Assembly: GCA_964609625.1 (NCBI GenBank) | Contig: CAZSRS010000034.1 | Location: 1-47,465, forward strand | Direction of reading: 5' to 3' | DNA from: G963674665 sp964609625 | GTDB lineage: Bacteria > Desulfobacterota > Desulfovibrionia > Desulfovibrionales > Desulfovibrionaceae | Length of the DNA: 47,465 nt | Shown here: piece after piece, positions 1 to 8,307 of the stretch | How the letters are laid out: each line of letters opens with the position of its first letter | How positions within the stretch are numbered: the first letter of the stretch is position 1 | Program-made: the position numbers and the translations under genes | Notes under the pieces: generated by a model | What the model was told of the DNA's origin: nothing | Database searches by the model: none | What the model saw: only the letters and a program-made list of their open reading frames with translations

Positions 1-285
1 TTCGCCGAGACCGAGGCCACCTCGCTCATGGCCCAGGGCGTGCGCCCCGAGAACATCGCCCTGGGGCTGCACGAGGCCATCGTCAACCGCACCTTGCAGA
101 TGCTGCAGCGGGTGCGTTTTGCCTTTCCCCTGGTTTTTGCCGGGGGCGTGGCCCACAACCCCTGCGTGCGGGCGCTTCTCTCGCGCAAGCTGGACGCGCG
201 ACCCGGTGAGGAACTGTTGCTGCCGTCGGAACCAGACATGAACGGCGCGCTTGGCGCCGCCATCTGGGCGGAGCAGTTGGGGTGA
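1..285 (+). CDS. Acyl-CoA dehydratase activase-type ATPase, C-terminal fragment
   Basis: The reading frame is open from base 1, so only the last 94 residues are present and the start lies upstream of the window. The fragment has the closing half of the ASKHA fold of the BadF/BadG/HgdC activase family: a FAETE...LMAQG helix, then a strand and loop FAGGVAHNPCV that matches the family's GGVA(K/H)N nucleotide-binding loop, and a final NGALGAAIWA segment matching the usual GALGAA helix. Family members use ATP hydrolysis to push an electron from a [4Fe-4S] cluster into a 2-hydroxyacyl-CoA or benzoyl-CoA type reductase. The cluster cysteines would be upstream and cannot be checked. It could be a stand-alone activase or the C-terminal part of a fused activase/dehydratase. 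The gene after it is on the opposite strand, so no operon partner is visible. Confidence 0.8.
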   Translation, partial: FAETEATSLMAQGVRPENIALGLHEAIVNRTLQMLQRVRFAFPLVFAGGVAHNPCVRALLSRKLDARPGEELLLPSEPDMNGALGAAIWAEQLG

Positions 286-363
286 GGCCCGCTGCCGGAG
301 CGCCAACCGCCCGATTCGCCTAGAAGACACCTGGGGACGTTGACGGCTGTCTCGAATCCTCCC

Positions 364-1407
364 TCACCGTCCGATTATCCTCTGGAGAAAGCGCGCCAGC
401 GCGACGGCCCGACGCCGCCAGGAGTGACCGCGAACCATCCAGGCCATGGTCGTGGTTCGGCGGGTGTTCAGGGCGGTTTCCCACGACGGCGTGAGCATGC
501 GGCGGACCTGTGTCGTCAGGTGGTGAACGTCTCCATAGCGGAACGTGGTACCGAAGCCACGGCGCAGGAACAGTCCGGCATTGGCCAGACGCTCCTCGCC
601 GAGCACGGGCAGTCCGGCGCGCAGATAGTCCAGGATCTTGGACAGGTCGTTGTCGAACGGGTCCGGACCGGCGGCCAGGGCCAGGCCCAGTCGCGCCCAC
701 CGCAGGTAGTCCCAGACGTACTCCTCCGGCAGTTCGCCGTGCCACTCAATGCGCGGCGAGAGCTGCCGCGCGCCGCCGTAGAGTCCGGTCTTGTTCACCC
801 CCACCAGGTGAATGCGCGCCGCGTCCCCCAGCAGCTCCGCGGCCTCGGAGAGCATCTCGGCCATGCGCGGTGCGGCCACGGAACCGAGGAACAGCACCGG
901 GGGCGGTCCTGGGGCGTAGGGGTCCGGTCCTGGAGGCGGAAGCGCCTCGGGGCAGCCCGTGGGGATCACGGCGGTGCGTTGCCGTGTTCCGTGGAATGCA
1001 CGCCAGCGTTGGGTGTTCAGGCGGTTGTTGCAGACAATGCCCCAGGCCCGCTGCCGGGCCAGCTCCTGGCAGGCCAGGAGCCTCTGGCGAAAGGGGGTGT
1101 CCCGCTCCGGCAATTGGTGATCCACCACACGCACCAGGCGGCAGACCAGAGGATCTCCGTAGTCGCCCAGAAGCTCCAGGGAGAAGTGGTAGCAGGCCTT
1201 GAGCACGTCGAAGCGCCCCGGTTGGGCCAGGACATCCAGAGGCTCCACGGGTAGGATGCCGAGCCGCCCCGGTGCCGGGACCGGCGCGACCACGGTCACC
1301 TCCACGCCCAGGCCGTGCAGCCCCAAGGCCAGGGCGCGCAGGCGGACCAGGTCCGCTCCGGCGGCTGGCCGGCAAGGGTCCTTGTGGAACAGGAATCCGA
1401 CGCGCAA
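364..1407 (-). CDS. Glycosyltransferase (GT-B fold, GT4-like)
   Basis: The protein is about 347 residues. The open frame runs further upstream to 1593, but the chosen start is TTG at 1407, preceded by GAGGAGG at good spacing, after which the protein begins MRVGFLFHKD as GT-B enzymes typically do. The longer start would overlap the divergent gene at 1493. The N-terminal half has a Rossmann-like opening with a glycine-containing loop (PAAGADLVRLRAL). The C-terminal half has a second Rossmann start (PVLFLGSV) and the donor-site region around DLSKILDYLRAGLPVLG, like the EALA(A/M)GxPV element of GT4 enzymes, although the usual catalytic glutamate of EX7E is not clear. It probably transfers a sugar in polysaccharide or glycoprotein synthesis; the substrate cannot be read. 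It is divergent from 1493-2662, with about 85 bases between them. Confidence 0.7.
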   Translation of the reverse strand: MRVGFLFHKDPCRPAAGADLVRLRALALGLHGLGVEVTVVAPVPAPGRLGILPVEPLDVLAQPGRFDVLKACYHFSLELLGDYGDPLVCRLVRVVDHQLPERDTPFRQRLLACQELARQRAWGIVCNNRLNTQRWRAFHGTRQRTAVIPTGCPEALPPPGPDPYAPGPPPVLFLGSVAAPRMAEMLSEAAELLGDAARIHLVGVNKTGLYGGARQLSPRIEWHGELPEEYVWDYLRWARLGLALAAGPDPFDNDLSKILDYLRAGLPVLGEERLANAGLFLRRGFGTTFRYGDVHHLTTQVRRMLTPSWETALNTRRTTTMAWMVRGHSWRRRAVALARFLQRIIGR

Positions 1408-1492
1408 CGCCCCCTCCTCTACCCCCCTATTCCCCTGTTCGTGGAAAGGTTTTCTTGCTACACCTACACGCAAGCCTGCCTGGAGACAACGC

Positions 1493-2662
1493 ATGCGCCC
1501 CACCATCTGCCTCGTGACTCCTGAATTTCCCCCGGCCCGCTGGGGCGGGCTCGCGCGCACCGCGCTCCGCGTCGCGGAGCACGCCAACGCCATGGGCCTG
1601 GACGTTCACGTGCTGCACTTTGGCGTGGGCACGGGCTCGCCCCTGCTGGACGAGTGCCGCATCACCACGCATCGGGAAGGGATCACGCTCCACCATACGA
1701 CTCTGGGCCGGGAGCCAATGCCTACGGCCGGCCGGTCCGTCTGGGACTGCCCCCATACCCTGACACTGCAAACGCTCTTCGAGAACCTGGAAATCCTGGA
1801 CAGGGAGCAGGGCTTCGACGCCTTTGTCTCCTTCTTCCTCTACCCCACGAGCTACGTGGTGGGGCTGTACGCCCGTCGGGAGCGCAAGCCGCACGTGGCC
1901 TGCCTGGTGGGCAACGACGTGAGGAAGTACTTCTTCAGCCCGGAAAAGGTCGCGGTGTGTCGCCATGCGTTGGAGAACGCCGACAGGATGGTGTTCCTGG
2001 CCCAGGATCTGCTGGACTTGGCCGATTGCCTGGCGCCGGTGCGCGACCGCTCCCACGTGGTGTACAACTCCGTACGGCCATCCCCCCTGTATTGGCCAGG
2101 ACCGGGGCTCGGGTCGCCCTTTCGTGTGGGCGCGGCCGGGATCTTCAAGCACGCCAAGGGATTGCCTTATCTGCTCAAGGCCCTGGCCTTGCTGCGGCGT
2201 GACGGAGACATCCGCCTGGAGCTGGCCGGCGAGACCCGCCCCGAGGAGGTGCCCATCCTCGAAAAACTCCTGGAACACCACGCCATTCGCGACGTGGTCA
2301 CGCTGCACGGCGTGATCGCGCACGAGGACATGCCCGCCTGGCTCTGCGACCTGGACGCCTTTGCCCTGCCCTCCCTCTCCGAGGGCTGCCCCAACGTGCT
2401 CATGGAGGCCATGGCCGTGGGCCTGCCCTGCGTGGCCAGCCGAGTGGGCGCCTGCGCGGAACTCATGGAGCACGGAGCTTCCGGACTCCTGGTACCGTGG
2501 GGCGATGCCTCGGCCTTGGCCAGCGCCCTGGCCCGGCTGCGCGATGATCCGGAACTTGCCGCCTCCCTTGGCGGTGCCGCTCAGCGGCGCATGGCCCTGT
2601 TCTCCTGCGAGCGCGAACGCCAAGGCTGGGAAAGGGTGCTGCGTGAGGTACTGCAATGGTGA
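1493..2662 (+). CDS. Glycosyltransferase family 4 protein
   Basis: The protein is 389 residues, starting at ATG 1493 with GGAG about seven bases upstream; an in-frame upstream extension to 1199 lacks coding character and overlaps the divergent gene. The N terminus MRPTICLVTPEFPP...GGLARTALRVAEHAN is the classic GT4 opening with a glycine-rich loop after the first strand. The C-terminal donor domain has GAAGIFKHAKGLPYLLKAL and LPSLSEGCPNVLMEAMAVGLP, which supplies the EGxPxxxxEAMA motif (EX7E) that binds the nucleotide sugar. There is no signal peptide, so it acts in the cytoplasm or at the inner membrane face. The stop overlaps the methyltransferase start by seven bases, so the two are probably translated together. 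This suggests a small glycan-building operon, although no polymerase or flippase is visible. Confidence 0.85.
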   Translation: MRPTICLVTPEFPPARWGGLARTALRVAEHANAMGLDVHVLHFGVGTGSPLLDECRITTHREGITLHHTTLGREPMPTAGRSVWDCPHTLTLQTLFENLEILDREQGFDAFVSFFLYPTSYVVGLYARRERKPHVACLVGNDVRKYFFSPEKVAVCRHALENADRMVFLAQDLLDLADCLAPVRDRSHVVYNSVRPSPLYWPGPGLGSPFRVGAAGIFKHAKGLPYLLKALALLRRDGDIRLELAGETRPEEVPILEKLLEHHAIRDVVTLHGVIAHEDMPAWLCDLDAFALPSLSEGCPNVLMEAMAVGLPCVASRVGACAELMEHGASGLLVPWGDASALASALARLRDDPELAASLGGAAQRRMALFSCERERQGWERVLREVLQW

Positions 2663-3444
2663 ACATCGCCGCGTGCAAGGACTATCCGCCCGAGCACTGG
2701 CTGCGCGACGACGATCCAGAAGCCGTGCTCCAGGCCGGCGCGCGGCAGCAGGTCCTGACCTACAGCAGGGTCAAAAACGCCTTCCTCTTCGAGCTGCTGG
2801 GCGATCTCGCCGGGGCGCGCCTCCTGGACTACGGCTGCGGCTGCGGCTTCTTTGCTTTGGAGGCGGCGCGACGCGGCGCGTCCCTCGTGGTAGGGGCGGA
2901 TGCCCGCCCCACTGCCTTGGCCGGCGCCGCGCTCCTGGCTCGGCGCGCCGGGTTCGAACAGCGCATGGCCTTTGTCGCTGCCGAGACCGCAGTGTTCAAG
3001 ACCGGGGCACGCTTCGACGCCATCTGCCTGCGCGACGTCATCGAACACGTGGCCGACGATCTCGGATTGCTGCGCGGCCTGGCTGGATTGCTCGCGCCGG
3101 GCGGGCGGCTGGTGCTGGCCACGCAGAACGCCTGGTCCCTGAACTTTCTGCTCGAAGGGGGCGCGCAACGTCTGCTTTTGAGGCGGCGGGAGTGGATGGG
3201 CTGGGACCCAACCCACCTGCGCTTCTACACGCCGCGCTCCCTGGCCGCGCTGCTGTGCGAGGCCGGGTTTAGCCCCCAGGGCTGGCGCGGGGCATACATC
3301 CTGCCGCACAAGCTGCCCCTGCCGGGACACACGGGGCGTCGGTTCCTGCGCATCGAGCCCCTGGCCAGGGCCGACGCCGTCCTGGGGCGGTTCTTCCCCG
3401 CGAGCCGCCTGGGCTGGAGTCTGATGGTGGGAGCCACGGCATGA
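2656..3444 (+). CDS. Class I SAM-dependent methyltransferase (UbiG/Methyltransf_11-like)
   Basis: The protein is 262 residues, starting at ATG 2656 inside the end of the preceding glycosyltransferase gene. Motif I for S-adenosylmethionine binding is clear near residue 54 (LLDYGCGCGFFALEAARRG), followed by an acidic residue at the end of strand 2 (GADARP) and the post-I segment FDAICLRDVIEHV, typical of Methyltransf_11/23 enzymes. The later part, LAPGGRLVLATQN...THLRFYTPRSL, matches the family's motif III and the substrate loop of UbiG-like enzymes that act on glycans and lipids. Given its neighbours it may methylate a sugar or a lipid-linked glycan, but the acceptor cannot be told from sequence. 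The end overlaps the next gene by four bases (ATGA). Confidence 0.82.
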   Translation: MVNIAACKDYPPEHWLRDDDPEAVLQAGARQQVLTYSRVKNAFLFELLGDLAGARLLDYGCGCGFFALEAARRGASLVVGADARPTALAGAALLARRAGFEQRMAFVAAETAVFKTGARFDAICLRDVIEHVADDLGLLRGLAGLLAPGGRLVLATQNAWSLNFLLEGGAQRLLLRRREWMGWDPTHLRFYTPRSLAALLCEAGFSPQGWRGAYILPHKLPLPGHTGRRFLRIEPLARADAVLGRFFPASRLGWSLMVGATA

Positions 3445-4415
3445 GTAAAAGCAAGGGGCGCGGTGGATTATCGGACGTCCACCCCCTGCACTCCTTCAAG
3501 GCCTGGCAGGTCTGGCCGGGCTCCTACGACAACCCTACGCCGGAAGCCTTTCCCTTTTCCCAGGCGCCCAGGCCGCGCATCGACAGGAGCTCACCCCTGG
3601 CCGGCATCGGCTCCTGCTTCATCCGCGAAATGAAGATTCGGCTGCTCCAGGCCGGATACACCTTCCTGGAGGAAGAGAGGGAGGACCCGGCCGCCAGGCA
3701 CGCCAGCGCAGCCTGGGAGCGGCTGTACAGCCTGTTTTCTGTGCGCCAGGTGCTGGAGTACGCCCTGCTCGACCGCGTGCCCAGGCCGCGCTGGTGGATC
3801 ACGCCCCAGACCGGCATGGTCCAGGACCCCTACCGCCGCATCGTGCTCTACGACGACCTGGAGCAAGCCGAGGCCGGCTTCGCCGCGCACCGGGAGGCTG
3901 CCCGGCAGGTGCTGACCCAGGCGCGGTTTCTGCTGCTCAGCTTGGACTACACCGACATCTGGGAGGATCGGGAGACAGGCGCGGTGATCTGCCTGCCCTC
4001 CGGCCCCTACTTCGTGGAAGGGGGCGATTTGTCGCGCTACCAGCGGCGCGCCACACGCATGGCCGAAAATCTCGCGGCCCTGCACGACATCCAGTCCATG
4101 CTGCGGAGCGCGAATCCCGAGTGCCGGCTGGTGCTGGTGCTCTCGCCCATCCAGCAGTGGGCCACCTTCCGCGAGGACGCGGACGTGTTCAGCGCCGGCT
4201 GCGCCGCCAAGGCCATTCTGCGGAGCGCCGTGGAGGAATTCACGGCCGACAATCCCGACGTATTCTACTTCCCGGCCTTCGAGATGGCCATGCTCCAGGC
4301 CGTGACCAAGGAGCGCCCCGTGTTTACCCAGGGCAGGGAGAACTTCCACATCCACCCCGCGCTCTGCGACACCATCGTGCAGGAGTTCATCCGTTGGGCA
4401 GGACCGGACGGGTGA
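3441..4415 (+). CDS. GSCFA-domain protein (SGNH-like)
   Basis: The protein is 324 residues, starting at ATG 3441 in an ATGA overlap with the methyltransferase gene. Near residue 54 it has GIGSCFIREM, the GSCF(A) signature of the GSCFA family. Further on are LLSLDYTDIWED and, near the C terminus, FHIHPALCDTIVQEF, which fits a DxxH-type catalytic block of SGNH-like hydrolases and acyltransferases. The biochemical role of the family is poorly known; esterase or O-acyltransferase activity on glycans is plausible given the glycosyltransferase and methyltransferase upstream. It ends the plus-strand trio and converges on the hydrogenase-like cluster. An imperfect hairpin at about 4456-4479 (GGAA..CTGT / ACAG..TTCC) lies in the 145-base gap and might end transcription. 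Confidence 0.75.
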   Translation: MSKSKGRGGLSDVHPLHSFKAWQVWPGSYDNPTPEAFPFSQAPRPRIDRSSPLAGIGSCFIREMKIRLLQAGYTFLEEEREDPAARHASAAWERLYSLFSVRQVLEYALLDRVPRPRWWITPQTGMVQDPYRRIVLYDDLEQAEAGFAAHREAARQVLTQARFLLLSLDYTDIWEDRETGAVICLPSGPYFVEGGDLSRYQRRATRMAENLAALHDIQSMLRSANPECRLVLVLSPIQQWATFREDADVFSAGCAAKAILRSAVEEFTADNPDVFYFPAFEMAMLQAVTKERPVFTQGRENFHIHPALCDTIVQEFIRWAGPDG

Positions 4416-4560
4416 ATCCTTTTCTCAGCAATGATCATGAATAGTTCTGCCGGTGGGAAAGCTGTGAAGACAGGCTTCCTCCCGACCTCTCGGAAACCAA
4501 TGTCCTTGACGTTACGGATGCAAAGGAAACGACACTGTGGAATCAAACGGCACGCGGCCT

Positions 4561-5337
4561 TCACCCCTCCATGCCCACTGCGTACTTGGCGGACACCAGC
4601 CGGAGCAGGCCGTCGAGGATGGTCAGCGGATGCGGGGGGCAGCCCGGAATGTAAAGGTCCACGGGCAGCAGATCGCCGACGCCGTCGTTGGTCTCGGGGA
4701 ATCCGGCAAAGGGCCCGCCCGCGATGGCGCAGGCTCCCACCGCCACCACCACCTTGGGGTCCGGCGTGGCATCGTAGGTCCAGAGCAGGGCGTCGCGCAT
4801 GTTCCGGGTCACTGGTCCGGTGACCACCACGCCGTCGGCATGGCGCGGCGAGGCGGTGAACTCGATGCCGAAGCGCCCCAAATCGAAAACCAGGGTGCCC
4901 AGCACGTTGATGTCGGCCTCGCAGGCGTTGCAGCCCCCCGCGCTCACCTGGCGCAGTTTCAGCGACCTTCGGAAGAGCTTTTGGCGGGCGTTCTCCAAGG
5001 GCGCCAGGGGCGGTTGCCCAATGCCCCGCACGAGCAGATCCTCGCGCCGCCGCGCGGCCAAGTGGAAGTCGCCGCCAAAGCGCAACGCCCCGTTGGGGCA
5101 GGCATGGGCACACGCGTCACAGAACAGGCAGCGCCCCATGTCGATGATCGGTCCCTGCCGATCCACGAACACCGCACCCACGGGGCAGACCGCAACGCAG
5201 GCCTCGCAGCCCGAGGAACACTTTGCCGCATCAACGACAGGCAGCCCCCGGAACCGCTCGGACAGGGGCGGATGCACCTTTGGGAAATCCACGGTCCGGT
5301 GCTTCTGCCGCAGCCGTTCGCACAACACCTTGATCAT
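4561..5337 (-). CDS. Ehr/hydrogenase-4-like small subunit: 2x[4Fe-4S] ferredoxin fused to NuoB-like domain
   Basis: The protein is 258 residues. The N-terminal part (about residues 35-100) has two ferredoxin-type cysteine sets, one in CSSGCEACVAVCPVGA and one in CLFCDACAHACPNGAL, like HyfH/NuoI. The C-terminal part is NuoB/HyfI-like, with GGCNACEADINVL, VVAVGACAIAGGPFAG and YIPGCPPHP supplying the four cysteines expected for the N2-type cluster. In E. coli Hyf and Hyc these two parts are separate proteins; here they form one chain. It is the last gene of a six-gene minus-strand operon, 9 bases after the large subunit. The role would be to pass electrons from ferredoxin or another donor toward the membrane arm, at the cytoplasmic face. 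Because the partner large subunit lacks a nickel-iron site, the complex is unlikely to make or use hydrogen in the usual way. Confidence 0.85.
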   Translation of the reverse strand: MIKVLCERLRQKHRTVDFPKVHPPLSERFRGLPVVDAAKCSSGCEACVAVCPVGAVFVDRQGPIIDMGRCLFCDACAHACPNGALRFGGDFHLAARRREDLLVRGIGQPPLAPLENARQKLFRRSLKLRQVSAGGCNACEADINVLGTLVFDLGRFGIEFTASPRHADGVVVTGPVTRNMRDALLWTYDATPDPKVVVAVGACAIAGGPFAGFPETNDGVGDLLPVDLYIPGCPPHPLTILDGLLRLVSAKYAVGMEG

Positions 5338-5346
5338 GGCGCTCGC

Positions 5347-6825
5347 CTAGAGATCGTGCCCGCAGTAGGACAGGTTGAAGCTCTTGTTGCACAAGGGGAA
5401 GTCGGAAATCTCCTGCCCCCGGAGGGCCATGGCCAGGCCGAACCAGTTGTGCAGCGAGGGGTCGGTGATCTTGTACCACAGGAAGCGGCCGTCCGGGCCA
5501 GTGGCTGCCGTGTGGCAGATTTCCCCCCGCCAGCCCTCGATCAGCGAGACCGCCAGCATGCCGGCCCGAAGCGGCGGCACATCTTCATGACAGGCACCCG
5601 AAGGGAGCCGCGCCAGGGTGCGCTGGATGAAAGCGGCGGCATCCTGGATTTCCAGGTTCCGGACCTGGGCGCGGGCAAGGACATCGCCGGTCTCGCCCAG
5701 TCGCAAGGGGAAGTCGCCACCGGTGATGCCGGGCGGCGGGAAGAAACGCCGGGAGTCCAGCGGCAGCCCGCAGGCCCTGGCAGCCGGGCCGACCAGCCCC
5801 ATGCTCCGGGCGTCGCGGGCGCTGAGAGCGCCGATACCTTCGAAGCGGTTGAGCACCGAGGGCGACTCGAAGAGCAGCTTCAAGGCGCCGTTGACGTCAC
5901 GCATGACCACGCTCAGGCGCTGCGCCAGGTTTTGCGCCAGGGCATCGTCCACGTCGAAACCACTCCCACCGGGGCGTACCAGCCCCCGTCCGAAACGACT
6001 GCCACAGATCATGGCGCTCATGTTCAGGAAATCGCCGCGTAGACGGCCGCAGTAGGACAGAGTGGGCAAAAAACCCACGTCGCCGGCCAGTGCGCCGAGA
6101 TCGCCGGTGTGGTTGGCCAGACGTTCCAGCTCGAGCCCAATGGCCCGAATGCTCTGGCCGCGCGGCGGGGCGTCGCTCCCGGCCAAGGTCTCCAGCAGGG
6201 CGCAGCCGGCCCAGGCATGACCCACGCTGGTGTCACCGGCCAAGGTCTCCAGCAGATGAATGGTCCGGGGGGCGGGGCCGCCGGTCAACGCCCGCTCCAC
6301 GCCACGGTGCTGATAGCCCAGGGATATCTCCAGGTGCAGCACCTGCTCGCCCAGGCACTGGAAGCGGAAGTGCCCCGGCTCGATGATTCCGGCATGCACG
6401 GGCCCCACCGCCACCTCATGCACGTCCGCCCCGGAAACCTGGTAGTGCTCGGTGACACATGGCCGGGGGCGCTCTCCGCCATTACCCGGATCATGGAACC
6501 GAATGGGCTTGAGCCAGGGGTGGTCCAGGGGTTCGATGCCCCAAATCTCGTAAATTTCGCGCTCGAACCAATGGGCCGAGGGGCACAGCGGCGTCAGGCT
6601 CGGGTAGCTCCTGACCGGCTCCGTGGCGCAGACCCACAGCCTGCGGCGGCCATCGAGCGCGACCACGGCCACGAGCATGGTCTTGCCCGCCCCATCGGGC
6701 GCGGCGTGCAGAGAGAGCAGACGTTCGCCGGAGCGGATGCGCTCCGCGGTCCGCTCCACAAACGCGACAGCGGGCAGTCGCGGCAGGTCCGTCAGGGCAA
6801 TGGCCGTTCCGTAATCGATTTCCAC
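5347..6825 (-). CDS. Ehr-type large subunit (NuoC-NuoD/HyfG-like) lacking NiFe ligands
   Basis: The protein is 492 residues with a GTG start at 6825, preceded by GAGGAGG overlapping the stop of the upstream gene. Residues 1-130 resemble NuoC/HycE-N (WFEREIYEIWGI, DHPWLKPIRF). The rest resembles NuoD/HyfG: GPVHAGIIEPGHFRF, LGYQHRGVERAL, ELERLANHTGDL. In [NiFe] hydrogenases the L1 region reads RxCGxC and the L2 region DPCxxC. Here L1 reads ETLAGDTSVGHAWAGC, with no CxxC, and L2 near the C terminus reads DFPLCNKSFNLSYC, where the cysteines are too far apart. The nickel-iron site is therefore very probably absent. This is the defining feature of energy-converting hydrogenase-related (Ehr) complexes. 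What it reacts with is unknown; a ferredoxin- or quinone-linked reaction is inferred. Confidence 0.85.
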   Translation of the reverse strand: MEIDYGTAIALTDLPRLPAVAFVERTAERIRSGERLLSLHAAPDGAGKTMLVAVVALDGRRRLWVCATEPVRSYPSLTPLCPSAHWFEREIYEIWGIEPLDHPWLKPIRFHDPGNGGERPRPCVTEHYQVSGADVHEVAVGPVHAGIIEPGHFRFQCLGEQVLHLEISLGYQHRGVERALTGGPAPRTIHLLETLAGDTSVGHAWAGCALLETLAGSDAPPRGQSIRAIGLELERLANHTGDLGALAGDVGFLPTLSYCGRLRGDFLNMSAMICGSRFGRGLVRPGGSGFDVDDALAQNLAQRLSVVMRDVNGALKLLFESPSVLNRFEGIGALSARDARSMGLVGPAARACGLPLDSRRFFPPPGITGGDFPLRLGETGDVLARAQVRNLEIQDAAAFIQRTLARLPSGACHEDVPPLRAGMLAVSLIEGWRGEICHTAATGPDGRFLWYKITDPSLHNWFGLAMALRGQEISDFPLCNKSFNLSYCGHDL

Positions 6826-6838
6826 GCGTCGCGCCTCC

Positions 6839-8305
6839 TCAGTTGCCCAGGGCCGAGGCCGCCTGGGACAGCAAGCGGGACAGCCCCTCCGGGATGAACA
6901 GGCCGAGGGTCAGCCCGGCCGCAGCCAAGGCCATGGAGGGTCCCACGGTCAACGGACTCTCCTTCCTGGAGCCTGGCAATACAGGCGCCGCCCCCTGTGC
7001 CATGCGCAGCACGGGCACGGACATGCCCACGAAGATCAGCGCCAGACTGCCCAGGTAGATCACTGCCGCGCCGTAGTGCGAGCCGTCCAGCAAGGCCTTG
7101 AGAATGGTGAATTCACTCACGAAGGCGCCAAAGGGAGGCGAGCCGGTGATGGCCAGGAACAGCGCCAGCCACAGCGCGCCGGTGACTGGCAGGGTCCTGA
7201 GCACGCCGTGCACGTCATGGCACGACTTGGTATGGTACGCGGCCATGATGTTGCCTGCCAGCAGGAAAAGCCCGGCCTTGAGCAGGGAGTGGTTCACGGC
7301 GTGGAGCATGGCGCCGAAAACGCCCACACCGCCTATCCCCACACCCAGGGCGAGGATGCCCATGTGCTCCACACTGGAGTAGGCCAGAAGCCGCTTGAAG
7401 TCACCCTGCCCCACGATGAATACCCCGGCCAGGACCATGGAGACGAGCCCCAGCAAGACCAGCAGATCGCCGCTGAACGAGGCCATGCCGGCGGCCACGC
7501 ACACCTGGTGCACCCGGAGGATGCCCAGGAAGGCGCAGTTCAACAGCGCGCCGGAGAGCAACGCCGAGACCATGGACGGCGATTCGCTGTGGGCGTCCGG
7601 CAGCCAGTTGTGCATGGGCGCCAGGCCCATCTTCACGCCGTACCCCACGAGCAGGAAGATGAAGCCCGCCTTGAGCCAGGCCGGCTGCATGGCCGGGGCG
7701 GCCCGCAGCAGGTCGGGCAGGTTCATGGAGCCGCCCTCCCAGCCAACCACGGTCAGCGCCAGGGAGAGAAAGATGTTACCCAGCAGGGCAAGGGCGATGC
7801 CCACCGAGCAGATCAGCAGGTATTTCCAGGCCGCTTCCAACGAGCGCTTGTGCCGGTGGAAGCAAATCAGTGGGGCGCTGGCCAGCGTGGTGGACTCCAC
7901 GGCCACCCACAGCAGCCCGAAGTGCCGGGTGCAGGCCACCAGGGTCATGAAGCCGAGGAAAAAGAGCAGACACGCGGTGAACACCCGCTCCGGGCCGTTG
8001 CGGAAGGTGGTCCCCGCCTCGAAGTCCTTGCGCTCCCCCTTGACCTCCACGCCCAGATATCCCACCCCGTAGATCGCCACGGCCAGGAACAGGACGCTGG
8101 TCACGCCCAGGAACAGGCTCCCCAGGACATCCAGGTGCAGCAGCCCGTCCCACGCCTCCGCAGGGGGTGTTTGCAAACAGGCCAGGGTCAGGACCAGGTG
8201 CGCCAAGCCGGCGCAGACGAGCAGCAACCGCCGGGGCTTGTCCGCGGTCAGGGCCAGGCAGATCAGACCGGTGATCAATGGAAACAGGACGAGTAAAGGC
8301 AACAT
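6839..8305 (-). CDS. Ehr/HyfF-like proton-translocating membrane subunit (NuoN/L/M family)
   Basis: The protein is about 488 residues. The chosen start is ATG 8305, two bases after the HyfE-like stop and beginning MLPLLVLFPLITGL; the longer open frame overlaps the upstream gene out of frame. It is polytopic, with around 14 hydrophobic segments. Antiporter-family marks include the lysine in GYGVKMGLAPMHNWLPDAH (transmembrane helix 7 in the family), the acidic AVESTTLASAPL segment on helix 5, and VEHMGILALGVGIGG with HAVNHSLLKAGLF. These are the residues that line the proton path in NuoL/M/N. It follows the HyfE-like gene and precedes the large subunit, the same order as in Ehr and Hyf operons. 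Proton or sodium pumping is inferred from the family. Confidence 0.88.
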   Translation of the reverse strand: MLPLLVLFPLITGLICLALTADKPRRLLLVCAGLAHLVLTLACLQTPPAEAWDGLLHLDVLGSLFLGVTSVLFLAVAIYGVGYLGVEVKGERKDFEAGTTFRNGPERVFTACLLFFLGFMTLVACTRHFGLLWVAVESTTLASAPLICFHRHKRSLEAAWKYLLICSVGIALALLGNIFLSLALTVVGWEGGSMNLPDLLRAAPAMQPAWLKAGFIFLLVGYGVKMGLAPMHNWLPDAHSESPSMVSALLSGALLNCAFLGILRVHQVCVAAGMASFSGDLLVLLGLVSMVLAGVFIVGQGDFKRLLAYSSVEHMGILALGVGIGGVGVFGAMLHAVNHSLLKAGLFLLAGNIMAAYHTKSCHDVHGVLRTLPVTGALWLALFLAITGSPPFGAFVSEFTILKALLDGSHYGAAVIYLGSLALIFVGMSVPVLRMAQGAAPVLPGSRKESPLTVGPSMALAAAGLTLGLFIPEGLSRLLSQAASALGN

Positions 8306-8307
8306 GG

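Noticed and set aside
340..1254. Plus-strand open frames opposite the first glycosyltransferase
   Set aside because: The minus-strand frame encodes a coherent GT-B protein; the plus-strand frames have no ribosome-binding site or recognisable motif.
5347..6825. Annotation as a hydrogen-evolving [NiFe] hydrogenase large subunit
   Set aside because: Both nickel-iron cysteine pairs are missing (ETLAGDTSVGH at L1 and DFPLCNKSFNLSYC at L2), so a working nickel-iron centre is not expected.
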